Assembly (NCBI GenBank): GCA_964469815.1
Contig: CAYXZC010000002.1
Coordinates: forward strand, 15,278 to 79,277
Direction: 5' to 3'
From: MGBC163016 sp964469815
Lineage (GTDB): Bacteria > Actinomycetota > Coriobacteriia > Coriobacteriales > Eggerthellaceae
DNA length: 64,000 nt
Shown here: positions 18,715-25,980 of the stretch, piece by piece
Layout of the letters: each line of letters begins with the position of its first letter
Numbering within the stretch: the stretch's first letter is position 1
Program-made: the position numbers and the translations under genes
Notes under the pieces: generated by a model
What the model was told of the DNA's origin: nothing
Seen by the model: the letters and a program-made list of their open reading frames with translations, nothing else
Database searches by the model: none

Positions 18715-19525
18715 CTGAAACCTCCATAGCAGCCGCATGGTCTCGTGAAACGTAGACGCCTTTCGGGATCGTCATCTCTTTCGGTCTTTGCCTCGTACGC
18801 CTGTAAGCCAGCATTCCAAACAACGCAGCAAAGCATTCGATACTGGCGAGCGAAAGAAGAACAAGATCCGAATCATCGAAAGTCCGTGCAAGACTGCTCA
18901 GCGATCGAATGCTTCTCGATACGCCTGGTACTCTCCCATCGCCGCCGATGTTGCCGGAAGATACATCAGTGCAGACATCATCGGGAACGATGTTCTTCCA
19001 CGGATCATCGCTTTCCCAATCTGGAACGATCGCTCTTGCATCCACAGCTTCTGCTGTGGTCGTAACCGAAAGATGGAGGGATGTCGAAGCCCTTGGCAAC
19101 AACGGAATATCATCCTTCACCATCATCTCAGACGTGAACCCAGCAGAATCGCCATTTGCGAGCGGTTGCTTCAAATACCACCATCCATCTTCCTTTCTGA
19201 TCCATCCCTCTTCTATAGGATCGTCGTATTCGAAAATGGATGCCCCATCAGCGTCGTCGATCTTCATATTGAGCCTCACATAGCATTCACCTTTGAGCGA
19301 GCTCACAGTGAATGAGCGATCTATGGCTTGTCCGATATGGATCTCTTCCGGTGGTTCAGAGGTTTCATCCAAACGGATCGAAACATCGTTTCTGCCTTCA
19401 AGGGCTGAAGCCTCATCCACTATGAGGATCCCCATCAGAATGATCGCGATAAAAGAGCAGGCCAATATCGAATTCAGCATCGAAAGCGCTCTTGTTATGT
19501 CGGTAGTAACTTTCCTCAAGACCAT
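18698..19525 (-). CDS. Membrane-anchored camelysin/TasA-like protein
   Basis: 275 residues, not a named family member. An N-terminal hydrophobic helix (ILACSFIAIILMGILIV) is followed by a beta-rich domain with CYVRLNMKIDD, EEGWIRKEDGWWYLKQPLANGDS and TTTAEAVDARAIVPDWESDDPW. The W-x-K-x-D-G-x-x-Y...P-L-x-x-G-x-S and A-E-A-V...D-W patterns are those seen in TasA/camelysin-type domains. A Ser/Gly linker leads to a C-terminal membrane helix (LVLLSLASIECFAALFGMLAY) with a basic tail, so the domain is outside and held in the membrane. The ATG at 19525 has AAGG seven bases upstream. It precedes and overlaps the giant LRR gene, suggesting it could anchor that protein or the fibre. Confidence 0.7.
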   Translation of the reverse strand: MVLRKVTTDITRALSMLNSILACSFIAIILMGILIVDEASALEGRNDVSIRLDETSEPPEEIHIGQAIDRSFTVSSLKGECYVRLNMKIDDADGASIFEYDDPIEEGWIRKEDGWWYLKQPLANGDSAGFTSEMMVKDDIPLLPRASTSLHLSVTTTAEAVDARAIVPDWESDDPWKNIVPDDVCTDVSSGNIGGDGRVPGVSRSIRSLSSLARTFDDSDLVLLSLASIECFAALFGMLAYRRTRQRPKEMTIPKGVYVSRDHAAAMEVSDERKE

Positions 19526-19542
19526 CCGTCTACCTTGATCAT

Positions 19543-19634
19543 GCATGGACAGGCGCTTTCATGCCCATCCATGCGATTGTTGATACAGAATCATTCATGG
19601 CACTGGCGATCGTATCGACCTTATCGACCAGTGC
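19543..19634 (-). promoter_or_regulatory. Two hairpins between the tasA-like and downstream gene
   Basis: On the minus strand, GCACTGG (19634-19628) pairs with CCAGTGC (19606-19600). Further on, GCATGGA (19574-19568) pairs with TCCATGC (19549-19543). Neither is followed by a clear U-run. They may stabilise the upstream mRNA or reduce read-through into the downstream genes. Confidence 0.45.
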
Positions 19635-19648
19635 TCCTATCTCATAGA

Positions 19649-20302
19649 TCAATCTGTAGAAGCCGCAACGCTTTGAGATAGATAAGCCTCATATGCATCC
19701 GATGCTGAATCGAATCCATGCGATTGGATAGCATAGGCAGCAACATCGATGTTCACATCATCTAAACCGGGATCTTCGGTGAAATTCGCGACCTTCACTG
19801 AGTCGAATAGAGCATTCGTTGTAGCACTGCCTGCTAAGACATCCGAATAGACGTATGTGTATATCTTGAAACCATCTTTAACGATCGGCTGACCGTAAAG
19901 CGTCCATCCTTCGCCCAGATCGTAACCATAAAGATCAAGATCCACCACATTTTGGATCTTATTATCAGCGTCAAGCACTTTACCGCTCATAACGGGAACC
20001 TTCACAGTAGCGGCGATATAAGCATCTACGGTTCCATCGTTTCTCACCTTTGGATCCTTGGATACCACTTGGGTCGGAACAAGCCCTTTTGCTGTATCCG
20101 CATCGAAATTGGCCTCCTCCAAGCTGATAGCCAGATTCGTATCCAAAGTGAATTGATTTTGAATGGTATCGGTATCTGTCAGGTATGCAATGGATCCTCC
20201 GATAGCAAGTGCTGCCACAAGCGATGCGCCAGCGATCCCTGCAGCGAACATCTTGTTCGATGATCTCCCATCTTCACTTTTAGCAATAACGTTTGATGCC
20301 AT
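19649..20302 (-). CDS. TasA/camelysin-like SipW-dependent protein
   Basis: 217 residues. The leader MFAAGIAGASLVAALAIGGS runs into IAYLTDTDTIQNQFTLDTN, the canonical SipW-type signal: small residues, then T/S-x-A-Y-L/F-x-D, then N-x-F. The mature part has the camelysin/TasA core, with RNDGTVDAYIAATVKVPV, WTLYGQPIVKDGFKIYTYVYSDVLAGSATTNALFDSV and a late NIDVAAYAIQSHGFDSA segment. Proteins of this type form extracellular fibres in Bacillus. AAGGAGA lies about ten bases upstream of ATG, and the frame overlaps the end of the signal peptidase gene by 23 bases. It is the likely major subunit of this operon. Confidence 0.85.
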   Translation of the reverse strand: MASNVIAKSEDGRSSNKMFAAGIAGASLVAALAIGGSIAYLTDTDTIQNQFTLDTNLAISLEEANFDADTAKGLVPTQVVSKDPKVRNDGTVDAYIAATVKVPVMSGKVLDADNKIQNVVDLDLYGYDLGEGWTLYGQPIVKDGFKIYTYVYSDVLAGSATTNALFDSVKVANFTEDPGLDDVNIDVAAYAIQSHGFDSASDAYEAYLSQSVAASTD

Positions 20303-20828
20303 AAGTATTCATTCTCCTTGATCGAATATCCTTCGTTTCTTGTTCGATGACGAAGCGATGAGCAGCAAACGTTGCGATCAAGACGATCACATAGGACAAA
20401 AAGATATAAGCTCGAAGATCGGTTACGAGGTATGCGACGAACCCTAAATAGGGTATGCTGAACACTACGCGCCCGATGATGCTCGAATAAGGAATAGGTG
20501 TGGCGTCTATTTCTTTATTGCTGTCGCCTTTTGTGCGTATCGTCCGAGATTCGACATCGTTGCTGACGATCCTGTGAGTGCAGACATCTGCACTGGCTCC
20601 GTCGATCTTGAATGCGATGACCTCACCGGGCGCAATGCTCTTCGCATCGACATCTCTTTCCACATACACCAACGATCCGGTCTTTATGACTGGCTCCATC
20701 GACCCTGACTCTATGACATAAGTCGATAGACCGAATAAGCCCCCACCGAAAACAATGGCAAGATACACTGCAGGAATGAGGATCTCTATTACGAAGAGCA
20801 CCCCGAGAAGCCTTCTGATGCAGATCAA
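20280..20828 (-). CDS. sipW: SipW-type (ER-type) signal peptidase I
   Basis: 182 residues. The N-terminal membrane helix (LLGVLFVIEILIPAVYLAIVF) precedes SGSMEP, whose Ser43 is the nucleophile. CTHRIV provides His85 in place of the lysine of ordinary bacterial enzymes, which is the mark of the SipW/ER-type family. RTKGDSNKEIDATPI is the third conserved block, and a C-terminal membrane hairpin follows. The only usable start in frame is TTG at 20828, with GGAG seven bases upstream. It heads the surface operon and presumably cleaves the two or three SipW-type signals encoded downstream. Confidence 0.9.
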   Translation of the reverse strand: MICIRRLLGVLFVIEILIPAVYLAIVFGGGLFGLSTYVIESGSMEPVIKTGSLVYVERDVDAKSIAPGEVIAFKIDGASADVCTHRIVSNDVESRTIRTKGDSNKEIDATPIPYSSIIGRVVFSIPYLGFVAYLVTDLRAYIFLSYVIVLIATFAAHRFVIEQETKDIRSRRMNTYGIKRYC

Positions 20829-20863
20829 GGAAACGCTCCGAATAACGCATCCTTACATTTCAT
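20825..20863 (-). CDS. 12-codon leader ORF (MKCKDALFGAFP) overlapping the sipW start
   Basis: ATG at 20863 is preceded by AGGAGGTGATAT, the best ribosome site in the whole region. It encodes MKCKDALFGAFP and stops at TGA, which overlaps the TTG of sipW (TTGA). This fits a leader peptide that couples translation into sipW. The alternative is a one-base frameshift, natural or from sequencing, separating the true sipW start from its body. Confidence 0.55.
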   Translation of the reverse strand: MKCKDALFGAFP

Positions 20864-21044
20864 ATATATCACCTCCTAGTCTTTAACTTATTTTTTACAG
20901 CATTATACATTTATTTTCATTGTTATCAATAGTTTTTGTTGATTTTTTGATTGTTTATATGTATATTCTCATGTGTTTTAATAAGTTTTTTAGAGTTCTA
21001 TAAGGATAGAAAGGCAAAATGATGTTAGCCGAGTATTCACGTAT
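20864..21044 (-). promoter_or_regulatory. AT-rich upstream region of the sipW operon
   Basis: About 180 bases, strikingly rich in A/T compared with all neighbours (T-runs at 20890-20896, 20932-20938, 20942-20949 and 20984-20990). It contains no gene and must carry the promoter of the sipW operon. No single -35/-10 pair stands out. Such AT-rich patches often bind nucleoid-associated silencers in actinobacteria; that is inference. Confidence 0.5.
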
Positions 21045-21084
21045 ACAAGAAAAGAGGCGGGGTTCGATCTATACCTCGCCTCTT
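21045..21084 (-). terminator. Rho-independent terminator after pilT-like gene
   Basis: On the minus strand, AAGAGGCG (21084-21077) pairs with CGCCTCTT (21059-21052), followed by TTTTCTTG. It ends the pilus-like operon, or, if transcription continues, acts as a leader terminator for sipW. Confidence 0.7.
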
Positions 21085-21110
21085 ATCGATCGTCTGATCT
21101 GTTGGCTTTT

Positions 21111-21187
21111 TGCGATAGGCAAACCGGATCGCCCTTCAGATCCTGCCGCAAAACGGCTAACAGGATGGATGACCCTGCTTGCTATTG
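21111..21187. promoter_or_regulatory. Structured segment with two mutually exclusive hairpins
   Basis: GGATC/GATCC (21126-21130 with 21139-21143) competes with a second hairpin in which ATCCTGCCG (21140-21148) pairs with CGG and CAGGAT (21154-21166). The outer ATAG-CAA at 21115 can close against TTGCTAT at 21179. This lies between the pilT-like stop and the terminator at 21084. The class is not recognised. Confidence 0.35.
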
Positions 21188-21191
21188 AAAC

Positions 21192-22265
21192 TTATATCCC
21201 CTCAACTTCGAAACGTGTCTTCAGCGCCTCTTGATGGATCGCGTGCTGAAGAGCAGTATCCTTCGAGATGACATGATTGGCTGCCAAAACATAAAGGCTT
21301 TGATCCATGGTGATCATGCCCTCTTCAGCACTCGATGCGATGATACTGTCGATCTGATGCGTCTTGCCTTCGCGGATGAGGTTCCTAATAGCAGGCGTAG
21401 CTATCATGATCTCGAATGCCGGAACAACACGTCCGTCCGTCGTTTGCACCAGTTGCTGGCTGACAACAGCTTGGAGCACCATGGAAAGCTGCATGCGGAT
21501 CTGATGCTGCTGGCTTGCCGGGAAGGCGTCGATGATCCTGTCTATAGTGTTAGCAGCACTGGTGGTATGCAGCGTTGAGAACAAGAGCTGCGCCATCTCG
21601 GCTGCGGTCATAGCTGTGGCTATGGTCTCAGGGTCGCGCATCTCACCGAGCAGCATGATATCCGGAGATTCACGAAGGGCGCTTCTCATGGCCTCTTGGA
21701 ATGTGGATATATCGGTCGGGATCTCACGTTGTGTGACGATGCATTTGTTATGCGAATGCACGTATTCGATCGGATCTTCCATGGTGATGATATGGCCTGA
21801 ACGATGCTTATTGATGTCATCGATCAGACAGGCAAGAGTGGATGATTTACCGGCACCAGCAGGTCCTGTTACCAGCACCAAGCCCTTCTGAAGATCGGCC
21901 AATCGCATCACGCTCTCTGGGATGTTGTAGCCTTCAGCTGTTGGCAGCTCGAACGGGATGACGCGGATTATGGCACCCAAGGATCCCCTTTGACGGAACA
22001 CGTTCACGCGGAATCTCCCCGTTCCCGGAACTGCGAATGAGAAATCATCGTCATGATTATGAGATTGCTCGAAGGGAGCCATATCGCGATGAGCCAAGGT
22101 GTATATCTGATGGATTATCTCTTTGGTGTCGGCAGGCATGAGCGGCGCCATGTCCTTTCGCTGCTGATAACCGCCGATCTTGTAAGAGATTGGAAGACCT
22201 GCAACGATGAACACATCGGATGCCTTCGTTTCGATCATTTCGTGCAAGAGTTCTTCTAGTCTCAT
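21192..22265 (-). CDS. pilT: PilT-like type IV pilus ATPase
   Basis: 357 residues. GPAGAGKSSTLACL is the Walker A loop at about residue 135. ITMEDPIEYVHSH is the Asp box, LLGEMRDPETIATAMTAAE the Walker B region, and LLFSTLHTTSAANTIDRIIDAFP the His box, all in PilT order. The N-terminal PAS-like domain with ASDVFIVAGLPISYKIGG is typical of PilT/PilU. The ATG at 22265 has AAGGAG five bases upstream. It follows the pilin-like genes on the same strand. PilT normally powers retraction, yet no PilB extension ATPase is in the window, so this protein could serve another role in the cluster. Confidence 0.9.
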   Translation of the reverse strand: MRLEELLHEMIETKASDVFIVAGLPISYKIGGYQQRKDMAPLMPADTKEIIHQIYTLAHRDMAPFEQSHNHDDDFSFAVPGTGRFRVNVFRQRGSLGAIIRVIPFELPTAEGYNIPESVMRLADLQKGLVLVTGPAGAGKSSTLACLIDDINKHRSGHIITMEDPIEYVHSHNKCIVTQREIPTDISTFQEAMRSALRESPDIMLLGEMRDPETIATAMTAAEMAQLLFSTLHTTSAANTIDRIIDAFPASQQHQIRMQLSMVLQAVVSQQLVQTTDGRVVPAFEIMIATPAIRNLIREGKTHQIDSIIASSAEEGMITMDQSLYVLAANHVISKDTALQHAIHQEALKTRFEVEGI

Positions 22266-22334
22266 TTCCACTCCTTCTTATCGCTTGGCCCTAAGCCGCG
22301 ATGTCCTTGGATCCATAAGCTTGAACGCGCTTTC

Positions 22335-23135
22335 CTATCCCATCCATAAGGTTTCTTTCGTCTCTTCCGCATACCAGATCTTAGATGCCTTCCAATTGAG
22401 CACCACATAGTTCCCATCGGCCTTTATGCCTATCAGGATATCCAGATTGCGACCATTGGAAGTGTTGATATCCAAACTGATGCCGCCGACGCAATCCTCC
22501 AGAACGCGCGCTATCTCCATGTAATACCTTTGATCGATAGCCGCATCTTCAGCATTGCCCTGCAAGATATCAGAATCCTGCACGATCCTTCCGCCATCGA
22601 CGATGCGCGCATCCGATGCGGATGGAGCAGATGGATCATCATCGATGATCTCTTCTCCAACGGCTCCGCCATCTTCGCTTATAGACGGATACTGCAAAAC
22701 ACTGTCAACGACGTCCTCGTCATCAAGGGAGTTGCGCAGATCGAAAGATACCTTCATCTCAACATACAGATCCTTGATTCCGAGCAGTTCCGCAGTTGAA
22801 GTGAGCTCGACTCCAGGTGAGGCCTCCATGGCTTTCTCGCACGCTCTGTCGGCCTCATCCTGCAATGACAGCCTCAAAGCGGAGTTCAGGCCGGATGCGA
22901 CCTTTCCTGCTTCCTTCGATGGAAGAAGCTTCTTGTCCAAAGAAGCCAAGAAGGTTTGACCGGCGATCTCTTCGGTATAGGTCTCAGTGGCAGCAGTTGC
23001 CTGCGCATCGGTGAGCGCCGTGTTGGCATGCGCCGTGACCAGGGTCAACACGCTTAGAACGGTCAGGCTCAAAGCGATGATGAGGATGAGCAGATTCAAC
23101 GCACCCATTCGCATAGATGCCTGATAACGAGACAT
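22335..23135 (-). CDS. Membrane-anchored pilus-cluster protein, unrecognised
   Basis: About 266 residues. One N-terminal hydrophobic helix (LNLLILIIALSLTVLSVLTLVTAH) is followed by alanine-rich helical sequence (ALTDAQATAATETYTEEIAGQ). A mixed exported domain comes next, with an acidic linker (SEDGGAVGEEIIDDDPSAPSASD) and a C-terminal beta-rich part. The start overlaps the preceding stop (TGATGTGATG), so translation is coupled. The helix-then-polar layout resembles minor pilins or a PilX/PilN-like subunit, but no family signature is visible. Confidence 0.65.
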   Translation of the reverse strand: MSRYQASMRMGALNLLILIIALSLTVLSVLTLVTAHANTALTDAQATAATETYTEEIAGQTFLASLDKKLLPSKEAGKVASGLNSALRLSLQDEADRACEKAMEASPGVELTSTAELLGIKDLYVEMKVSFDLRNSLDDEDVVDSVLQYPSISEDGGAVGEEIIDDDPSAPSASDARIVDGGRIVQDSDILQGNAEDAAIDQRYYMEIARVLEDCVGGISLDINTSNGRNLDILIGIKADGNYVVLNWKASKIWYAEETKETLWMG

Positions 23136-23635
23136 CACATCACCTGCCCATCACCCGAGGCTACGCCTTGACCCGATGACGCATCGGCGTGGTTCACGTA
23201 CTTGGATGTTTTGAGCGAATATATCTCTTCATCCTTCCAGCTGACGGTTATCGTGGCATCGTATAGCGAGCCTGCTTCATCCATGGAAAGATCTATGGTG
23301 CAACGAGCCGTATAATCTCCTTGCTCATAGGCCTCCTCGATGGATGTTGGATCTGCAGAGAACAGCTCGGCGATATTGGTGGCCATTATGACGCCTGTCT
23401 CCTTATGGGAGGATCGAGCGCCTTCAGCAGAAGAGAAAGCGATGACCGAAACAGATACCGCGATCACGATCATGAGGCACATGAACAGCAAGAGCGCCTC
23501 AATCACGAAAGTGGAGCGCTTGGGTTGTACCTGTCGATCGGATGAGCGCAATATACGCACCTCATCATACATCGCGTCCGGATCGTTAACGCTTTGTTGC
23601 CTAGCGACCATATCACGCAGAGAACGTGCAGCCAT
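23135..23635 (-). CDS. Pilin-like protein with N-terminal hydrophobic helix
   Basis: 166 residues. After a 37-residue basic leader, KRSTFVIEALLLFMCLMIVIAVSVSVIAF resembles a type IV prepilin N-terminus, with a Glu at position +5 relative to a Ser/Thr-Phe and a long hydrophobic helix. The usual Gly before the cleavage point is not evident. The rest is a small mixed alpha/beta domain (YTARCTIDLSMDEAGSLYDATITVSWKDEEIYSLKTSKYV). The stop overlaps the next gene. Likely a minor pilin, by position and topology. Confidence 0.6.
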   Translation of the reverse strand: MAARSLRDMVARQQSVNDPDAMYDEVRILRSSDRQVQPKRSTFVIEALLLFMCLMIVIAVSVSVIAFSSAEGARSSHKETGVIMATNIAELFSADPTSIEEAYEQGDYTARCTIDLSMDEAGSLYDATITVSWKDEEIYSLKTSKYVNHADASSGQGVASGDGQVM

Positions 23636-24099
23636 CAGCTCACCCCCGATCCACCGGATCGAAGCGCTATCTCAGTAGAGCCTTCATCTGTGGTCACTTG
23701 CAAGGATCCAGGCTCCAGAACGAAATCGAAAGTGCTCGAATCGATGAGCTTCGTCCCTCGTGACGGCGAATAAGCATCTCCGCTCGGGGCGAATTCGAGG
23801 ATGACCTGGCCTTCCCAAAGATAGATACGTGTTTCGAAGAACCCGGCATCGGTGTTCTCCATCATGACGATCGATGGACCTTCCGGCCCTTGGCCTTGCC
23901 TTATAGAAGCGTACGAATCCATCGCGCGAATGCTGTTGGTGATAAGGCCGTTGGCGTATCTATGCTCGTTGGCATCATCGCCCTCGGCGACCAATGAGCT
24001 GTAAGCGCGCACTCCGGCGACGAGCGCAATGAGCAAAACGATGATGAACAGCGCGAAAAGGATGAGCGAAGGTATACGTGATGTGGCGGAATTCTTCAT
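23635..24099 (-). CDS. Small membrane protein of the pilus cluster, possibly DUF4860-like
   Basis: 154 residues. A hydrophobic helix (IPSLILFALFIIVLLIALVAGV) is followed by a soluble domain (IRAMDSYASIRQGQGPEGPSIVMMEN, TRIYLWEGQVILEFAPSG, TFDFVLEPGSLQVTTDEG) that looks all-beta. This layout recalls DUF4860 proteins of Gram-positive pilus clusters; that assignment is from memory and unverified. It overlaps both neighbours by a few bases, so it belongs to one tightly coupled operon. Confidence 0.55.
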   Translation of the reverse strand: MKNSATSRIPSLILFALFIIVLLIALVAGVRAYSSLVAEGDDANEHRYANGLITNSIRAMDSYASIRQGQGPEGPSIVMMENTDAGFFETRIYLWEGQVILEFAPSGDAYSPSRGTKLIDSSTFDFVLEPGSLQVTTDEGSTEIALRSGGSGVS

Positions 24100-24821
24100 C
24101 GCATCCTCACATCCACGCTAGGTGGCACATTGCTGGCAAAGGCGACATATACCACCACATAATCGTTCTCGTTGACCGAAAGGCCATAGTTATCCTGCAG
24201 ATATTCCAACGAAGGAGGATAGTAACCCTCTATCGCGAAGCATTGCATCGAAGCATCGACTATGCTGTCCCGAAGCGTTTGCGCTCCTTGCTCCTTGGCT
24301 TGATCGGATAAGAACCCGAACCCGACCCATAGCGCAATAATGAGAGCAATGGCGAAGAGAAGCATGACAAGCCCGATGCCTAGAGTATTGGATGAACTGA
24401 CGGCATCTTGATAGATACCGTATTTGTCCGTTTCGGAATTCAGGTTCACAGGGTTCACCCTGGGAGAGCGCCTCGGATCGACAACGGGTACGCTTGTCGG
24501 GGAAGCGATGTCATCCGGAACATCGTCCGCCACGGGTGCAGACACGGCCTCCTCAACGGACGTGCTCTCATCCTGCACGAGTGCAGGCACGACCTCTTCA
24601 TCAACCACGGGATCATCTTGCGTGACCCCTTCATCAGACGTACGCTCGCTAGGCGCAACCTCTTCAACAGGCGCGCGATCCTCCTGCGCAGCCTCTTCCC
24701 CGGCCATGCGATACTCTTGCGCAGGCCTCTCGTCATTCGCGCGCCGTCCTGCATCGCTTGGAGTATCTGATTCCAAGTGGATGGTGATCACCGAGTTGTC
24801 TTTCAAGAAATCGTCCAACAC
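24096..24821 (-). CDS. Pilus-cluster protein with long acidic cytoplasmic tail and pilin-like end
   Basis: 241 residues starting at GTG, with AAGGATCTGC upstream. The first 135 residues are Glu/Asp/Val/Ala/Ser-rich and look disordered, with imperfect repeats such as PVEEVAPSERTSDEG. A single helix (LGIGLVMLLFAIALIIALWVGFGF) is followed by a short domain with MQCFAIEGYYPPSLEYLQDNYGL, the EGYYPPSLxxL motif common in type II secretion and type IV pseudopilins. So the protein couples a cytoplasmic tail to a pilin-like extracellular domain. Function not known. Confidence 0.6.
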   Translation of the reverse strand: MLDDFLKDNSVITIHLESDTPSDAGRRANDERPAQEYRMAGEEAAQEDRAPVEEVAPSERTSDEGVTQDDPVVDEEVVPALVQDESTSVEEAVSAPVADDVPDDIASPTSVPVVDPRRSPRVNPVNLNSETDKYGIYQDAVSSSNTLGIGLVMLLFAIALIIALWVGFGFLSDQAKEQGAQTLRDSIVDASMQCFAIEGYYPPSLEYLQDNYGLSVNENDYVVVYVAFASNVPPSVDVRMR

Positions 24822-24829
24822 GCAGATCC

Positions 24830-25891
24830 TTAACCGACCGATCCCATCATGCCGATGAGCGGGAGCATCACCGCGATGAGCGTAAGACCCACAGCAAGGG
24901 TGACGAAGCCTGCAAGAAGAGGCTCTACCTTGTCGATCAACGCATCGAAGCCATCGATGGATTCCTCGAAGAGATCTTCGGACAAACCTTCCAGAACCTC
25001 GTCGATGCGACCCGATCTCATCCCGAATGTGAGCATGCGGATGTGCAGCGGATCGTATACCTCATAATCGGTCACTGCCTGGATCAGGCTCTTCGCCCGA
25101 ACAGTCTCGATCATCGACCGATACGCCTGCGTGACCTTGCCCTTCAGTTCCGGAAGATCCACGATGGATATCGCACGCCCCATCGCATCATCGCTGTTGG
25201 TGCCGCTTGCGATGTAAACGGAGAGCGTAGAGGTGAAACGCGAAAGGGCGAGCGTGTAGAACACCTTCTTAGCGCCCGGAATATGATTGATCATCCGCAT
25301 GAGACGATCCCGCCCGGCAGCACTTCTGCTTGAAGCCAGTGCGATAAGGGCGATGATGGTGCAGATAAGCGTGAACACAAGGGCGATCCAACCGATCACG
25401 ATGCCTACATCCACCGCGCTGAAGGATGAAGCCGTGAGGCCGCCGGCCATGTTCTCATAGACATCCAAGAACACAGGCAGGATATTGGCTACGACAAAAG
25501 CCAGCACCACGCTCATCACGCATAGCAAGATGGCAGGGTATGTTACCGATTGGCGTATCTTGGATATCAGCCGCGACTCTTCATCATAATAGGCCGCAAG
25601 CGATTCCAGCGTGCTCTGCACATGCCCTGTTCTTTCACTTGCCGCGATCATCTCGATAGCATAATCCGGAAAACCGCCGACCTCCGACATTGCGATGGAG
25701 AGTTTCGTACCATGTATGAGCTCTGTATACACTTTGCGGCACAGGTTCTCCAGAGGTTTGCTCTCAGAATTCTCAGCGAGCATATGTACTGCTTCATCGG
25801 TCTGTATTCCGACGGAGAGCATCAAAGCAACGTTTTCGCAAAACGCCTTCATCTCAGAGCTCTTCAAAACCGTTTCAGCCAAGATGGCCAT
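24830..25891 (-). CDS. pilC: Type II secretion F / PilC-like inner membrane platform protein
   Basis: 353 residues. Two cytoplasmic four-helix GspF domains are separated and followed by membrane helices (YPAILLCVMSVVLAFVVANIL, VIGWIALVFTLICTIIALIAL, LAGFVTLAVGLTLIAVMLPLIG). Recognisable GspF motifs are FPDYAIEMIAASERTGHVQSTL and HIRMLTFGMRSGRIDEVL. AGGAGAGG directly precedes ATG. It is the first gene of the pilus-like operon and would act as the platform on which the ATPase works. Confidence 0.85.
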   Translation of the reverse strand: MAILAETVLKSSEMKAFCENVALMLSVGIQTDEAVHMLAENSESKPLENLCRKVYTELIHGTKLSIAMSEVGGFPDYAIEMIAASERTGHVQSTLESLAAYYDEESRLISKIRQSVTYPAILLCVMSVVLAFVVANILPVFLDVYENMAGGLTASSFSAVDVGIVIGWIALVFTLICTIIALIALASSRSAAGRDRLMRMINHIPGAKKVFYTLALSRFTSTLSVYIASGTNSDDAMGRAISIVDLPELKGKVTQAYRSMIETVRAKSLIQAVTDYEVYDPLHIRMLTFGMRSGRIDEVLEGLSEDLFEESIDGFDALIDKVEPLLAGFVTLAVGLTLIAVMLPLIGMMGSVG

Positions 25892-25980
25892 CCTCTCCTA
25901 GCAATCGATCGCTTTCCCTGAACTTTCTCAAAAAGACGACTTGTTGCATCTTATATACAGTATAGCTACTTATTCTTCCA

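Noticed and set aside
21111..21187. Cyclic di-GMP-I (GEMM-I) riboswitch on the plus strand, based on GGCAAACC at 21118-21125 and CCGCAAAAC nearby
   Set aside because: The second conserved box is imperfect, the P1b stem is longer than usual, and no plus-strand gene lies downstream. Kept only as an unclassified structured element.
21019..21234. Possible 71-residue gene after pilT
   Set aside because: It crosses a clear terminator hairpin and the end of pilT, and its sequence is not protein-like.
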